DNA from: a virus | DNA length: 38,928 nucleotides | Reading direction: 5' to 3' (one strand) | IMG/VR virus record: IMGVR_UViG_3300030331_001891 | Location: 1-38,928 of that record | Part shown: piece after piece, positions 6,236-13,709 of the stretch | Layout of the letters: each line of letters opens with the position of its first letter | Numbering within the stretch: position 1 is the stretch's first letter | The notes under the pieces: model-generated | What the model saw: the letters and a program-made list of their open reading frames with translations, nothing else | Told to the model about the DNA's origin: nothing | Databases searched by the model: none | Made by a program: the position numbers and the translations under genes

Positions 6236-6502
6236 ATGAAAAAAGATGAGTTCATACGAGCTGTAAATGAATGTGGAGACGCAATCATTACATACAGAAG
6301 TACCAACTCTCGAAAACTAAAGTATAATGTTTGTACTTTAGACTTCGATAATAAATATATCCAAAGCAAAAAGAACAGGGCTAAAGAGAGTAATGATACA
6401 GTCCTGCTTTTTTGCTGGGATACAGATTCTTATCGCCTATTAATGCCCAAGAATGTAACTAGCATTGTTCCCCTCAGTGCAATTCTGAGGAATAAAAGAT
6501 GA
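6236..6502 (+). CDS. Hypothetical protein, 88 aa
   Basis: ATG 6236 immediately follows the hairpin, with GGAG (6226-6229) six bases upstream. The sequence is beta-rich (KLKYNVCTLDF, DTVLLFCWDTDSYRLLM) with a basic middle (QSKKNRAK). I do not recognise a family with known function. It is placed between two DNA-binding proteins and overlaps the PC4-like gene by ATGA, which suggests a shared regulatory module. Confidence 0.65.
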   Translation: MKKDEFIRAVNECGDAIITYRSTNSRKLKYNVCTLDFDNKYIQSKKNRAKESNDTVLLFCWDTDSYRLLMPKNVTSIVPLSAILRNKR

Positions 6503-6801
6503 GGCTACATGAGGCGCCTGAGATATACGAAAAAATTATTTCAGAAACCGAAGATGGCACAGAACAGATAAGACTCACAATAAATACCTTTCGAGATATA
6601 GAGTATCTACATCTTAGAAAGTACTATTTAGATTTCGACGGAGACTTCAAACCCTCCAAAGACGGTGTCGCTATGAAGTTAGATTTCAATAACTCCAAAG
6701 GATTATTCGAAGGTTTAGTAGAAATACTTTCCCTAGCAGAAAGTAAAAATATTTTAGAAACTCACTTCAAAGATATTTTAGATGAAATTTACCTAAACTA
6801 A
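6499..6801 (+). CDS. PC4-like single-stranded DNA-binding protein
   Basis: A 100-residue protein whose centre, about residues 27-60 (RLTINTFRDIEYLHLRKYY, then DFDGDFKPSKDGVAMKLDF), follows the pattern of the transcriptional coactivator PC4/Sub1 fold: FrG...v.iR.yy.d.dG...Pt.kGv.L. PC4-like proteins bind ssDNA as dimers and are known from bacteria and phages. A role in transcription or replication initiation is plausible. No zinc site or catalytic residue is visible. It ends just before promoter P3. The assignment rests on pattern recognition. Confidence 0.6.
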   Translation: MRLHEAPEIYEKIISETEDGTEQIRLTINTFRDIEYLHLRKYYLDFDGDFKPSKDGVAMKLDFNNSKGLFEGLVEILSLAESKNILETHFKDILDEIYLN

Positions 6802-6810
6802 AAATATTTC

Positions 6811-6839
6811 TTGACATCGCAAGTTATTTTTGATATAAT
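6811..6839 (+). promoter_or_regulatory. Sigma70-type promoter P3 (ligase N-half)
   Basis: TTGACA (6811-6816), 17-nt spacer, TATAAT (6834-6839). The predicted +1, seven bases beyond, is 6846, the A of the ligase ATG, so a leaderless transcript is expected. There is no room for a ribosome binding site on an mRNA started here. Confidence 0.85.
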
Positions 6840-6845
6840 ATATAA

Positions 6846-7808
6846 ATGGAAAATATAAAAGAAAGTTTAAGAAGAGCAGCGATTGCATACTATAATGGAG
6901 AGCCTATCATGTCTGACGCAGAATTTGATAGACTAGCCGAGTTAGTAAATTATGAAGATGTTGGCGCATCTAGTAATGATAACCGTTATCCTCATGCCTT
7001 TCAAATGTTTTCCCTACAAAAAGTCTTTGATAATGAAATACATATCAAAGACCCGTTTAATAGTTATAAAGATACTGTAATTGTTAGTCCTAAGCTGGAC
7101 GGCGCTGCAGTATCTTTACTCTATGTAGGCGGCAAACTACACCGAGCCTTGACACGAGGAGATGGCAAGAAGGGACTGGATATAACAAGACAAATGGAAA
7201 CAATGGTTCCTAAAAACTTTGGATTAATGCATGGTGACTTGCCAGAGTATTTCCAAGTGACAGGCGAAGTAGTAGCACCAAAAACAATCAAAAACGCAAG
7301 GAATTATGCAGCAGGTGCTCTTAATTTGAAAGACATTGAGGAATTCAAACAAAGAGACTTACACTTTATTGCATATGGTATTACCCCTTCTCAAAAACCT
7401 AATTGGTCATGTGATTTACAAGAACTTAGTAAGTATGGATTTGATACAGTCATGGATAGTGATTGGACTCAATACCCAGATGATGGAGTTGTATTTCGAA
7501 TAAATGATAATACTGAGTTTGAAAGTAGGGGTTATACTTCTCATCACCCAAGAGGTGCTTATGCACTTAAACAAATACAAAAAGGAGTAATCACCACTCT
7601 TCTTGATGTAGTATGGAATGTGGGTAAATCAGGAGTAGTTGCTCCAGTAGCAATGCTAGAACCTGTAGATATTGATGGTGCTACAGTAAGCAAAGCAACT
7701 TTACACAATATAAGATATATAGAAGATATGGGCTTATACAAAGGTTGCAGTGTAGAAGTAATACGAAGTGGTGAAATAATACCAAGAATAGTTAGGAGAG
7801 TAGATTAA
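6846..7808 (+). CDS. ligA: NAD+-dependent DNA ligase, N-terminal part (adenylation and OB domains)
   Basis: A 320-residue protein that makes the ligase-AMP intermediate. Domain Ia is shortened but has AYYNGEPIMSDAEFDRL (bacterial YY...isDaEYD.L). The nucleotidyltransferase motifs follow: active Lys83 in SPKLDGAAVS, TRGDG, GEVV, ARNYAAGAL, DGVVFRIN and an AYALK motif. The OB domain (about 245-320) includes GKSGVVAPVAMLEP and SKATLHN and ends RSGEIIPRIV. It stops exactly where bacterial LigA would enter its zinc finger. The missing zinc finger, HhH and BRCT domains are in the gene at 9084-9845. T5-like phages are annotated with a two-gene NAD+ ligase, a precedent for a split enzyme. Confidence 0.93.
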   Translation: MENIKESLRRAAIAYYNGEPIMSDAEFDRLAELVNYEDVGASSNDNRYPHAFQMFSLQKVFDNEIHIKDPFNSYKDTVIVSPKLDGAAVSLLYVGGKLHRALTRGDGKKGLDITRQMETMVPKNFGLMHGDLPEYFQVTGEVVAPKTIKNARNYAAGALNLKDIEEFKQRDLHFIAYGITPSQKPNWSCDLQELSKYGFDTVMDSDWTQYPDDGVVFRINDNTEFESRGYTSHHPRGAYALKQIQKGVITTLLDVVWNVGKSGVVAPVAMLEPVDIDGATVSKATLHNIRYIEDMGLYKGCSVEVIRSGEIIPRIVRRVD

Positions 7809-8413
7809 TGGCAAATCACGTATATTTTAATGTTGACTTATCAGTAAGTGAGCATAGTAATAAAACCAATGAACTTACTACAGAGCTAGCTAGACTAGGA
7901 ACTATTATATCTAGCGAAACATCTCATGGTTGGACGGAGTATGATTCAAATTTATTACCCATATATTCTGTACCATTTGAAGAAGATAACTGGTACGACT
8001 GGGGTATTGAACATATGGGCGCTAAGTGGGTTTCTATAGAAGATTGGGACACAAGTGGTGTTTTTAGTGGACATTCTGCATGGAGTCCTATTTATCCATT
8101 AGTAGAAAACTTAGTAAGACATTTAGATGAAGTGTTAGACACACAAGTTTGGGCAAAGTTTACTTATGAAGATGAATTTAGAAACTTCATAGGTAAAGCT
8201 AGTATATATTCTCATAGGAGTATTGATGGAATAGAAGTCATAACAGACGTCGATGAATTAGATTCAGATGAAGTATATGCTTGGGTTTACGAACCTTTAG
8301 GGTTAGAAGAAATACCTGATGACTTTGAGTGGTATGAACCTCAAGAAAAACTAGAAGGATATCCCGCAGATGAGTGGTTAGATAATAAAGTTTATGACTG
8401 GTTCAGTGAGTAA
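7808..8413 (+). CDS. YubB/DUF1281-like acidic protein
   Basis: A 201-residue acidic protein starting MANHVYFNVDLS in a TAATG overlap. Its middle (WGIEHMGAKWVSIEDWD, then SGHSAWSPIYPLVENL) resembles the ferredoxin-like YubB/DUF1281 domain of plasmid and phage proteins, which has a W-G-x-K-W core and an AWSPP segment. The C-terminal third is very rich in Asp, Glu, Tyr and Trp (PLGLEEIPDDFEWYEP), which may mimic DNA or bind a basic partner. Function is unknown. It lies between the two ligase halves. Confidence 0.55.
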   Translation: MANHVYFNVDLSVSEHSNKTNELTTELARLGTIISSETSHGWTEYDSNLLPIYSVPFEEDNWYDWGIEHMGAKWVSIEDWDTSGVFSGHSAWSPIYPLVENLVRHLDEVLDTQVWAKFTYEDEFRNFIGKASIYSHRSIDGIEVITDVDELDSDEVYAWVYEPLGLEEIPDDFEWYEPQEKLEGYPADEWLDNKVYDWFSE

Positions 8414-8676
8414 TGAATATTAGTAGATGGTTAGAAAGTTGGGATAGACCCGATGATAGAACTTTGATGATACACAAAGAAACATCATTTTCTATCTTGT
8501 CGGGATTAATAACACAAGCCCCTCTAGTATTCTTTTCTAATTGGTTTATGTTAGATGTTATAGAAGTTAGTAGTTCTTTCACATTAACATCAGTAAACAT
8601 AGTTCTACTAACCATAGTAGGATATATAAGAGTATTTTATACTAGAAAGTATTTTTCAAATAGATACGATAAATGA
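8413..8676 (+). CDS. Two-pass membrane protein, 87 aa
   Basis: Starts in a TAATG overlap. Charged N-terminus (about residues 1-22), hydrophobic segments at about 27-45 (SILSGLITQAPLVFFSNWF) and 57-75 (TLTSVNIVLLTIVGYIRVF), then TRKYFSNRYDK. The layout of a Gly/Pro-containing first helix and a second helix ending R-x-x-x-T-R-K-x-F recalls a widespread family of small phage membrane proteins. Role unknown. It lies between the ligase halves and overlaps the next gene by ATGA. Confidence 0.6.
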   Translation: MNISRWLESWDRPDDRTLMIHKETSFSILSGLITQAPLVFFSNWFMLDVIEVSSSFTLTSVNIVLLTIVGYIRVFYTRKYFSNRYDK

Positions 8677-9041
8677 GTATAGGAAAATACAATCAAACTT
8701 ATTTTGATAATCACCCCGAAGAATGCGATAGAGATGGAGTTCTCTACGGGGTGGTTTTAGTCAATAAGAAAACATTTGAAAGAGAATGTATCAAAGTTGG
8801 CATCGCATCAGGTAAAGATTGGAGGCACATACTAAAGCGTAGTAAAGGTTTTAAGGGGTATGAAATTCGTATTTTAAAAACTTGGCACGCTCCATTATAT
8901 CTTGTATGGGCAGAAGAACAAGACCTCCATGAAAAGTACCAACATGACAAATATTCTCCCATGTTTAAGTTCGGAGGTCATACAGAGTGTTTCAAAATTG
9001 ATTCGTTGATTCTCCAGGACTTTCCAAAAAATAAATCTTGA
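8673..9041 (+). CDS. GIY-YIG-like nuclease (T5orf172/MUG113-like)
   Basis: A 122-residue protein with an LYGVVLVN strand, then CIKVGIASGKDW (equivalent to the YIG strand), a following basic helix (RHILKRS) and a later AEEQDLHEKY with Glu in the catalytic position. It ends KFGGHTECF, as in T5orf172/MUG113-type GIY-YIG domains (..gEwF/tEcF). Such domains occur in phage nucleases and free-standing homing endonucleases. It is directly upstream of the C-terminal ligase gene, so it could have driven the split. Its stop codon lies inside the -35 of promoter P4. Homology is moderate and no cleavage activity can be claimed. Confidence 0.6.
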   Translation: MSIGKYNQTYFDNHPEECDRDGVLYGVVLVNKKTFERECIKVGIASGKDWRHILKRSKGFKGYEIRILKTWHAPLYLVWAEEQDLHEKYQHDKYSPMFKFGGHTECFKIDSLILQDFPKNKS

Positions 9042-9066
9042 CATGGCAACTGAAATTTGTTATAAT
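9038..9066 (+). promoter_or_regulatory. Sigma70-type promoter P4 (ligase C-half)
   Basis: TTGACA (9038-9043), 17-nt spacer, TATAAT (9061-9066). The predicted +1 is near 9073, giving an 11-nt leader to ATG 9084 or 23 nt to ATG 9096. The spacer and -10 context (ATTTGTTATAATATA) match P5 and P6 closely. The upstream gene ends at the TGA within TTGACA. Confidence 0.85.
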
Positions 9067-9083
9067 ATACATAATAAAAAAAG

Positions 9084-9845
9084 ATGAGAGAAGAAATGAA
9101 AGAAATTATTCCACCAACTAATTGTCCATCATGTAATGATGAATTAGTGTGGGAAAAAGACCAACTTTTCTGTCATAACACTAAATGTAGTGGAAAAACA
9201 AGTAAAAAGATTGAGCATTTTGCTTCAACTCTCAAAATCAAAGGTCTCGGGCCTAGAACAGTAGATAAATTACAGTTAATTGATTACTTTGATTTATATG
9301 AAATGCCTCTTGAAACTATGATAGACGCACTTCAGTCCGAGAAACTTGCAGTAAAACTATATAGAGAGATTCAAGCTAGTAAGAGTGTTGACTTAGTTCA
9401 ACTTCTACCAGCTTTCTCGATAAAGTTGATTGGTCGTTCTGCATCAGCTAAACTCTGTGCACACCTTCATCACATTGATGATATTACAGAAGATACTTGC
9501 AAAGACGCAGGACTCGGGCCAACAGCTACACAAAACTTATTAGACTGGTATTACGAAGAATATGCAGACGGTTTAGATAGATTACCTTTTAGTTGGAAAA
9601 CAAAAGAAAAACCGAAGACAGAAGTTTTATTAAAAGGAACAGTATGCATATCAGGTAAACTAAAAAGCTATAAAACTAAGGCAGCCGCAACAGAAGTATT
9701 AGAAAAAATGGGCTACCTTGTAAAAAGCAGTTTGACCAAAGATGTAAATATTCTAGTCAACGAAAGCGGAATAGAATCTGCAAAAACACGAGCAGCCCAA
9801 GATAGGGGTGTTAAAATAATAACAAACTTAAAAGAAATAATATAG
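9084..9845 (+). CDS. NAD+-dependent DNA ligase, C-terminal part (zinc finger, HhH, BRCT)
   Basis: A 253-residue second ligase polypeptide. A Cys4 zinc finger (C14, C17, C30, C35) opens it. A helix-hairpin-helix region follows (IKGLGPRTVDKL; later IKLIGRSASAKL and AGLGPTA), then a BRCT domain (about residues 180-253: KGTVCISGKL, then KAAATEVLEKMGYLV). This is the domain order that should follow the OB domain in one-piece LigA. It contributes DNA binding and would pair with the 6846-7808 product. ATG 9096 is an alternative start with GAGAGAAG upstream. No adenylation motif is present, so alone it cannot ligate. Confidence 0.9.
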   Translation: MREEMKEIIPPTNCPSCNDELVWEKDQLFCHNTKCSGKTSKKIEHFASTLKIKGLGPRTVDKLQLIDYFDLYEMPLETMIDALQSEKLAVKLYREIQASKSVDLVQLLPAFSIKLIGRSASAKLCAHLHHIDDITEDTCKDAGLGPTATQNLLDWYYEEYADGLDRLPFSWKTKEKPKTEVLLKGTVCISGKLKSYKTKAAATEVLEKMGYLVKSSLTKDVNILVNESGIESAKTRAAQDRGVKIITNLKEII

Positions 9846-9854
9846 GACATAAAT

Positions 9855-10580
9855 ATGGCATTACCAAAATGGACAGACGAAAGAACACAACAGTTAGTGG
9901 ACTTCGTCGGCAACACAAGCCCTATTTCTCAAGCTATGGTGGCAGACGCCGCTGAAGATTTAGAAACTTCTACAAGAAGTGTATCTTCAAAGCTAAGAAA
10001 AATGGGATATGATGTAGAGCTTGCCTCTTCAGTTTCTAACAGAACTTTTACTGAAGACCAAGAAGCTACTTTATCACAATTTGTACAAGACAATTCAGGT
10101 CAGTACACATACGCAGACATTGCTGCTTCTTTCGAGAATGGGCATTTTTCTGCAAAATCAATACAGGGAAAAATTCTTTCTATGGAATTAACTTCTCATG
10201 TAAAACCAGCTGAGAAGCCAGAATCTGTTAGAACTTACTCTCCCGAAGAAGAAGCAACATTTACACAAATGGTAAACGACGGGTCTTTTGTTGAAGAAAT
10301 CGCAGAAGCTCTCGGTAAATCTGTTAATTCTATCAGAGGTAAGGCGCTTAGCTTACTTAGAAGTGGCGATATTAACGCTATACCTAAGCAAAAAGAAACT
10401 AAAGGTTCAAGCAAAGCTGATCCTTTAGCTGAGGTTAGTGATATCCAAAACATGAATGTTGAAGATATTGCTGATGAAATTGGCAAAACCGTAAGAGGCG
10501 TAAAAACAATGTTAACCCGTAGAGGTTTAACTTGTGCTGATTATGATGGCGCTGCTAGAAAAGAGAAAGCATCTAGCTAA
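9855..10580 (+). CDS. Multi-repeat HTH (Myb/SANT-like) DNA-binding protein
   Basis: A 241-residue protein built of about four related helical units. WTDERTQQLVDFV...SVSSKLRKMGY; FTEDQEATLSQFV...AKSIQGKILSMEL; YSPEEEATFTQMV...NSIRGKALSLL; and a last, shorter unit NVEDIADEIGKTVRGVKTML. Each has an acidic first helix and a last helix that looks like a recognition helix. The unit is shared with the protein at 5731. Multiple HTH units suggest binding to extended or repeated DNA, as a regulator or architectural protein; no target is known. It is followed by a strong hairpin, so it closes the P4 operon. Confidence 0.65.
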   Translation: MALPKWTDERTQQLVDFVGNTSPISQAMVADAAEDLETSTRSVSSKLRKMGYDVELASSVSNRTFTEDQEATLSQFVQDNSGQYTYADIAASFENGHFSAKSIQGKILSMELTSHVKPAEKPESVRTYSPEEEATFTQMVNDGSFVEEIAEALGKSVNSIRGKALSLLRSGDINAIPKQKETKGSSKADPLAEVSDIQNMNVEDIADEIGKTVRGVKTMLTRRGLTCADYDGAARKEKASS

Positions 10581-10595
10581 TTTTTTCTGACAATC

Positions 10596-10620
10596 GAACA
10601 GGGGACTTTTTCCCCTGTTC
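10596..10620 (+). terminator. Intrinsic terminator-like hairpin after the HTH gene
   Basis: A perfect 10-bp inverted repeat (GAACAGGGGA, 10596-10605; TCCCCTGTTC, 10611-10620) around a CTTTT loop. It is followed by a T-rich but interrupted tract (TCTTATATCT). It lies between the stop at 10580 and the ribosome binding site of the helicase gene. Probably a partial terminator allowing some read-through, because no consensus promoter is seen between it and the helicase. Confidence 0.75.
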
Positions 10621-10643
10621 TCTTATATCTGGGAGGGTAGACA

Positions 10644-11999
10644 TTGAACTTAACTTCAGCTCTGTTGAAGCAAATAATTACGCAGGAAGATTTTGAATCT
10701 TGGGGAAACCTAAGAGAAAACTATTTATCTGCAGAATATCAATCACTTTATAAAGTAATAGATACTCACATAAAAAATTTCAATGGTCTACCTACCTTCG
10801 AAGACCTTAAACTATCCATTCGTGATAGAAAACTACAAGAAAAAGTATTTGCAATAGAAGCCGTTGAGGTTGATGTAGACGCGTGGGTATTATTAGAGTA
10901 TCTAAAAAATGAATACACACAAGTAGAAATACTAGATGAATTAGATAGTTTTATAGATAAGACTGTCGCTATATCTAATGCTGAAGAAAATGTAGAGGCT
11001 CTACAAAATATCGTATTAGATATAGGAGACCGTGTTGATTTAAAACCACCTGAAGAAAATATGCAAACTATTGCCCTATTTGATTCAGAAAAAGACTTGA
11101 AAAAGTTCTTACCTTTAGGATTAAATGATGACTATGACCAGTCTATGAAGTTCTCTCCAAGAGATTTAGTATTAGTAGGAGGACGAAGAGGTGCTGGTAA
11201 ATCTTTGACTTGTGTAAATATTGCAAATAATGTTTACAATCAGGGAAGAAGTAGTATCTATTTTACTATAGAAATGGATAGTCGTTCTATTCTTCAAAGA
11301 ATGTGTGCACTTGGAGCACGAATACCTATATCTCGATTAGCAACTCGTAACTTAACTACTACTGAGTGGAATCGTGTGGGAGAATGGTGGGCAGGAAGAT
11401 TTGAGGGTGGCACAGAATTATTACCAGAATTTTATGATAATAAAGATTTTGATGGATTCCATAAAAAATTACAGACACTACCTCTAAATAATGATAGACA
11501 ACTTGATGTAGTGTATGACCCTGTGCTTAGTCTAGCAAAGATAAGGCAAGAACTAGAAAGCAGAGTGGCACAAAGAGATTATGGTGTGATTATAGTAGAT
11601 TACTTAAATCAAGTAAAAAGAAGTAACGCACCAAGTCGTTCAGGACAGTATGACTGGACAGAACAAATAGAAGTCAGTAAGACTTTGAAAAGTATGGCAC
11701 AAGAATATGAAGTGCCAGTATTCTCTCCTTATCAGACAGACAATACAGGAGAGGCAAGATTTGCAAAAGGTATTTTAGATGCTGCTGATGCAGCGTTTAC
11801 TATTGAAACATGGTCACCAGAAGATGAGTGTATCACATTCAATTGTACTAAAATGCGTAGTGCAAAAATGGAAGGATTTACAAGCGTCATGGATTGGGAA
11901 ACACTAAAGATAGGCCCCCAATCCACAATGAATCCAAAAGATAGAGACGCACTCAAAGATAGCCTATCTACAGGAGAAGATATACATGACTCAGTATAA
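10644..11999 (+). CDS. DnaB-like replicative helicase
   Basis: A 451-residue RecA-fold helicase that would unwind the phage fork. A helical N-terminal part (about 1-130) resembles the DnaB N-domain region. Walker A is GGRRGAGKS (179-187). IYFTIEMDSRSILQRM is the DnaB 'EM' motif, Walker B is VIIVDY (315-320) followed by LNQVKR, and downstream SPYQTDNTG and CTKMRSAKMEG correspond to the sensor and arginine-finger region. TTG 10644 is chosen as start because GGGAGG (10631-10636) precedes it; no ATG is near. It overlaps the following gene. With the primase at 12824 it would form a two-gene helicase/primase. Confidence 0.88.
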   Translation: MNLTSALLKQIITQEDFESWGNLRENYLSAEYQSLYKVIDTHIKNFNGLPTFEDLKLSIRDRKLQEKVFAIEAVEVDVDAWVLLEYLKNEYTQVEILDELDSFIDKTVAISNAEENVEALQNIVLDIGDRVDLKPPEENMQTIALFDSEKDLKKFLPLGLNDDYDQSMKFSPRDLVLVGGRRGAGKSLTCVNIANNVYNQGRSSIYFTIEMDSRSILQRMCALGARIPISRLATRNLTTTEWNRVGEWWAGRFEGGTELLPEFYDNKDFDGFHKKLQTLPLNNDRQLDVVYDPVLSLAKIRQELESRVAQRDYGVIIVDYLNQVKRSNAPSRSGQYDWTEQIEVSKTLKSMAQEYEVPVFSPYQTDNTGEARFAKGILDAADAAFTIETWSPEDECITFNCTKMRSAKMEGFTSVMDWETLKIGPQSTMNPKDRDALKDSLSTGEDIHDSV

Positions 12000-12264
12000 T
12001 GATAGAGTAAGTGCAGTAAGAGATAAACTCGCTGCAGAAGCCTGGGGTAACCAAATAAAAGATATACACGGATTTGATTCTAACACTACTACCATGTGGT
12101 ATTCAGACAGACAAGATGGTAGAGTAATAGATACAAGATTCAATGATGGACGTATTAAAAGAGAAATAATTGAAACAGGACAGTTTTTATGGATTGGAGA
12201 AAAACAACCAAAAGAAACATTACTAGAAAGTTTCTATAGAGCAATGGCGGATTTTAGTGGCTAG
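11986..12264 (+). CDS. Hypothetical protein, 92 aa
   Basis: Starts inside the helicase 3' end. Two parts are visible: a helical N-terminus (DRVSAVRDKLAAEAWG) and a beta-rich, charged middle (TTTMWYSDRQDGRVIDTRFNDGRIKREI). No known motif. Its overlap with the helicase and with the ParB-like gene suggests a replication-linked role, which is inference from context. Confidence 0.65.
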   Translation: MTQYNDRVSAVRDKLAAEAWGNQIKDIHGFDSNTTTMWYSDRQDGRVIDTRFNDGRIKREIIETGQFLWIGEKQPKETLLESFYRAMADFSG

Positions 12265-12772
12265 TGATAGAATTGGCAAGAAAGCCGCAAGTCTTGTAGC
12301 AGTGCCTCCCTTTGAGATACAGACTGTTAGTACAGATTTTTTATTGGAACAACCACAAGTTTCAGAAAATATAATGCAAGTACCCGTAAACGAAAAACTT
12401 ATGAAGAGTATTAGATTACATGGTATAACAAATCCACTTCTTTGTATGAAGGAATGGTACCCGTTAGCTGGAAGTCAAAGACTGAGAGCGGCGGCGGAAA
12501 TAAAGAAACAGTATCCAAACTTTACTGTGGACGTAACTGTTCACAGATTTTTAGAGGACTGGTGGAATTGTTTTTATCTTTGGCCTGATAAAGAGTTTAC
12601 AAGTAAAACTATTGCTATTTGGTTTCAAATGCAAGAAGTAGTATTTAAATCTCTTTATTATAATACCGAGGTAGATAAAGACGGAACTAAAATGACCGAA
12701 TATGAAGATATCGGTGAACAACTAAAATGGAATAGAGATGGAAAAAATAGAGGAATGGCTAATGAATCTTAG
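12257..12772 (+). CDS. ParB/sulfiredoxin-fold protein
   Basis: A 171-residue protein starting at GTG 12257 within the previous gene. Residues about 45-85 carry the ParB-N/Srx pattern: VNEKLMKSIRLHGITNPLLC, then YPLAGSQRLRAAAEI (the G-x-x-R-L-x-A box). Most ParB proteins have GxRR, so the box is a variant. Members include CTPases, nucleases and DNA modification partners. No HTH domain follows; the C-terminal half is Trp-rich (LEDWWNCFYLWP) and unrecognised. It sits between helicase and primase, so a replication or nucleic-acid-processing role is plausible. Confidence 0.6.
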   Translation: MASDRIGKKAASLVAVPPFEIQTVSTDFLLEQPQVSENIMQVPVNEKLMKSIRLHGITNPLLCMKEWYPLAGSQRLRAAAEIKKQYPNFTVDVTVHRFLEDWWNCFYLWPDKEFTSKTIAIWFQMQEVVFKSLYYNTEVDKDGTKMTEYEDIGEQLKWNRDGKNRGMANES

Positions 12773-12827
12773 CCTAATTATAGTTCCTGTATTCTTAGTA
12801 ACCATGTTTATAATGCTGGTTACATGA
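12762..12827 (+). CDS. Putative 21-aa hydrophobic peptide
   Basis: ATG 12762 lies within the end of the ParB-like gene and the stop TGA (12825-12827) overlaps the primase ATG (12824). The 21 residues, MNLSLIIVPV and so on to VT, form one continuous hydrophobic helix. This is the second such bridge peptide in the window (compare 3626-3700). It could be a real membrane microprotein or merely a coupling frame. Confidence 0.4.
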   Translation: MNLSLIIVPVFLVTMFIMLVT

Positions 12828-13660
12828 GAGTAGATGAACTTCTACAAGAAAAGCGCATTGACTTCAAAGTCTCAGGTCAAGACTTTGTTGTCAAATGCCT
12901 TAACCCTGACCACGAGGACAACAATCCTAGTATGCGTATTGATAGTATTACAGGCATATTTAATTGTTTTTCTTGTGGTTTCAAGGGTAATCTATTCAAA
13001 CACTTTGGCGCAGCAGCAAACTTCTTAGAGATAAAAAGACAAAAGTTGAAAACCTCAATAGAAGAGAAACGCTCTGCAAGTGTAGGTTTTGACTTTCCTA
13101 AAGGTTTCCAACCTTATAAAGGAAACTGGAGAGGAATACAACCAGAAACATACAAGCATTTTGATGCTTTTATGCATCACGATTCACAATTCAATGGACG
13201 TATAGTCTTTCCGATTCGTGATATAACAGGGAAGGTGGTAGCTTTTAATGGTCGTCATATGACAATGACCGAGATACCTAAGTATCTAATATACCCTCCA
13301 CAAGCTAAGCTACCACTGTACCCTTCTAATGTAAAACCAATAAAAGGAAAAGTAATATTAGTAGAAGGTATATTTGATATGGTAAATTTATGGGACAAAG
13401 GATTACAAAATGCAATCTGTTGTTTTGGGACAAAGAATATAGATACAGACAAATTGTCAATACTAAAAATGCAGAACATCTCGGGAGTAGATATAATGTT
13501 TGATGGAGACGAAGCAGGACAGAATGCAGCAGAAGATTTAAAAGTACTAGCAGAAAAAGTAGGACTCATACCTAGAAATATAAATCTAGGTTCTAATATA
13601 GACCCAGGTGGTCTTGCACTAGCAAAGGTGAGTAGTCTGAGGGATAGGTTATATGGTTAA
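12824..13660 (+). CDS. DnaG-type primase
   Basis: A 278-residue primase that would make RNA primers for lagging-strand synthesis. A CHC2-like zinc finger has C25, H30, C48 and C51 (KCLNPDH ... NCFSC). A linker and RNA-polymerase-type subdomain follow (RIVFPIRDITGKVVAFNGR). The TOPRIM core has ILVEGIFD (acidic Glu) and MFDGDEAGQ (DxD-like). It is short relative to bacterial DnaG (about 580 aa) because the helicase-binding C-domain is absent, as in many phage primases. ATGA overlap at the 5' end. It is followed by promoter P5. Confidence 0.92.
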   Translation: MRVDELLQEKRIDFKVSGQDFVVKCLNPDHEDNNPSMRIDSITGIFNCFSCGFKGNLFKHFGAAANFLEIKRQKLKTSIEEKRSASVGFDFPKGFQPYKGNWRGIQPETYKHFDAFMHHDSQFNGRIVFPIRDITGKVVAFNGRHMTMTEIPKYLIYPPQAKLPLYPSNVKPIKGKVILVEGIFDMVNLWDKGLQNAICCFGTKNIDTDKLSILKMQNISGVDIMFDGDEAGQNAAEDLKVLAEKVGLIPRNINLGSNIDPGGLALAKVSSLRDRLYG

Positions 13661-13673
13661 CCGAAAATATTAC

Positions 13674-13702
13674 TTGACATGGCGCTCATAATTTGTTATA
13701 AT
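13674..13702 (+). promoter_or_regulatory. Sigma70-type promoter P5 (DNA polymerase)
   Basis: TTGACA (13674-13679), 17-nt spacer, TATAAT (13697-13702). The ATG at 13710 begins eight bases after the -10, so the transcript would start at or one base before the start codon. A second in-frame ATG at 13722 follows GGAAAAAAC, which could serve as a weak ribosome binding site. Confidence 0.85.
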
Positions 13703-13709
13703 ATATACA

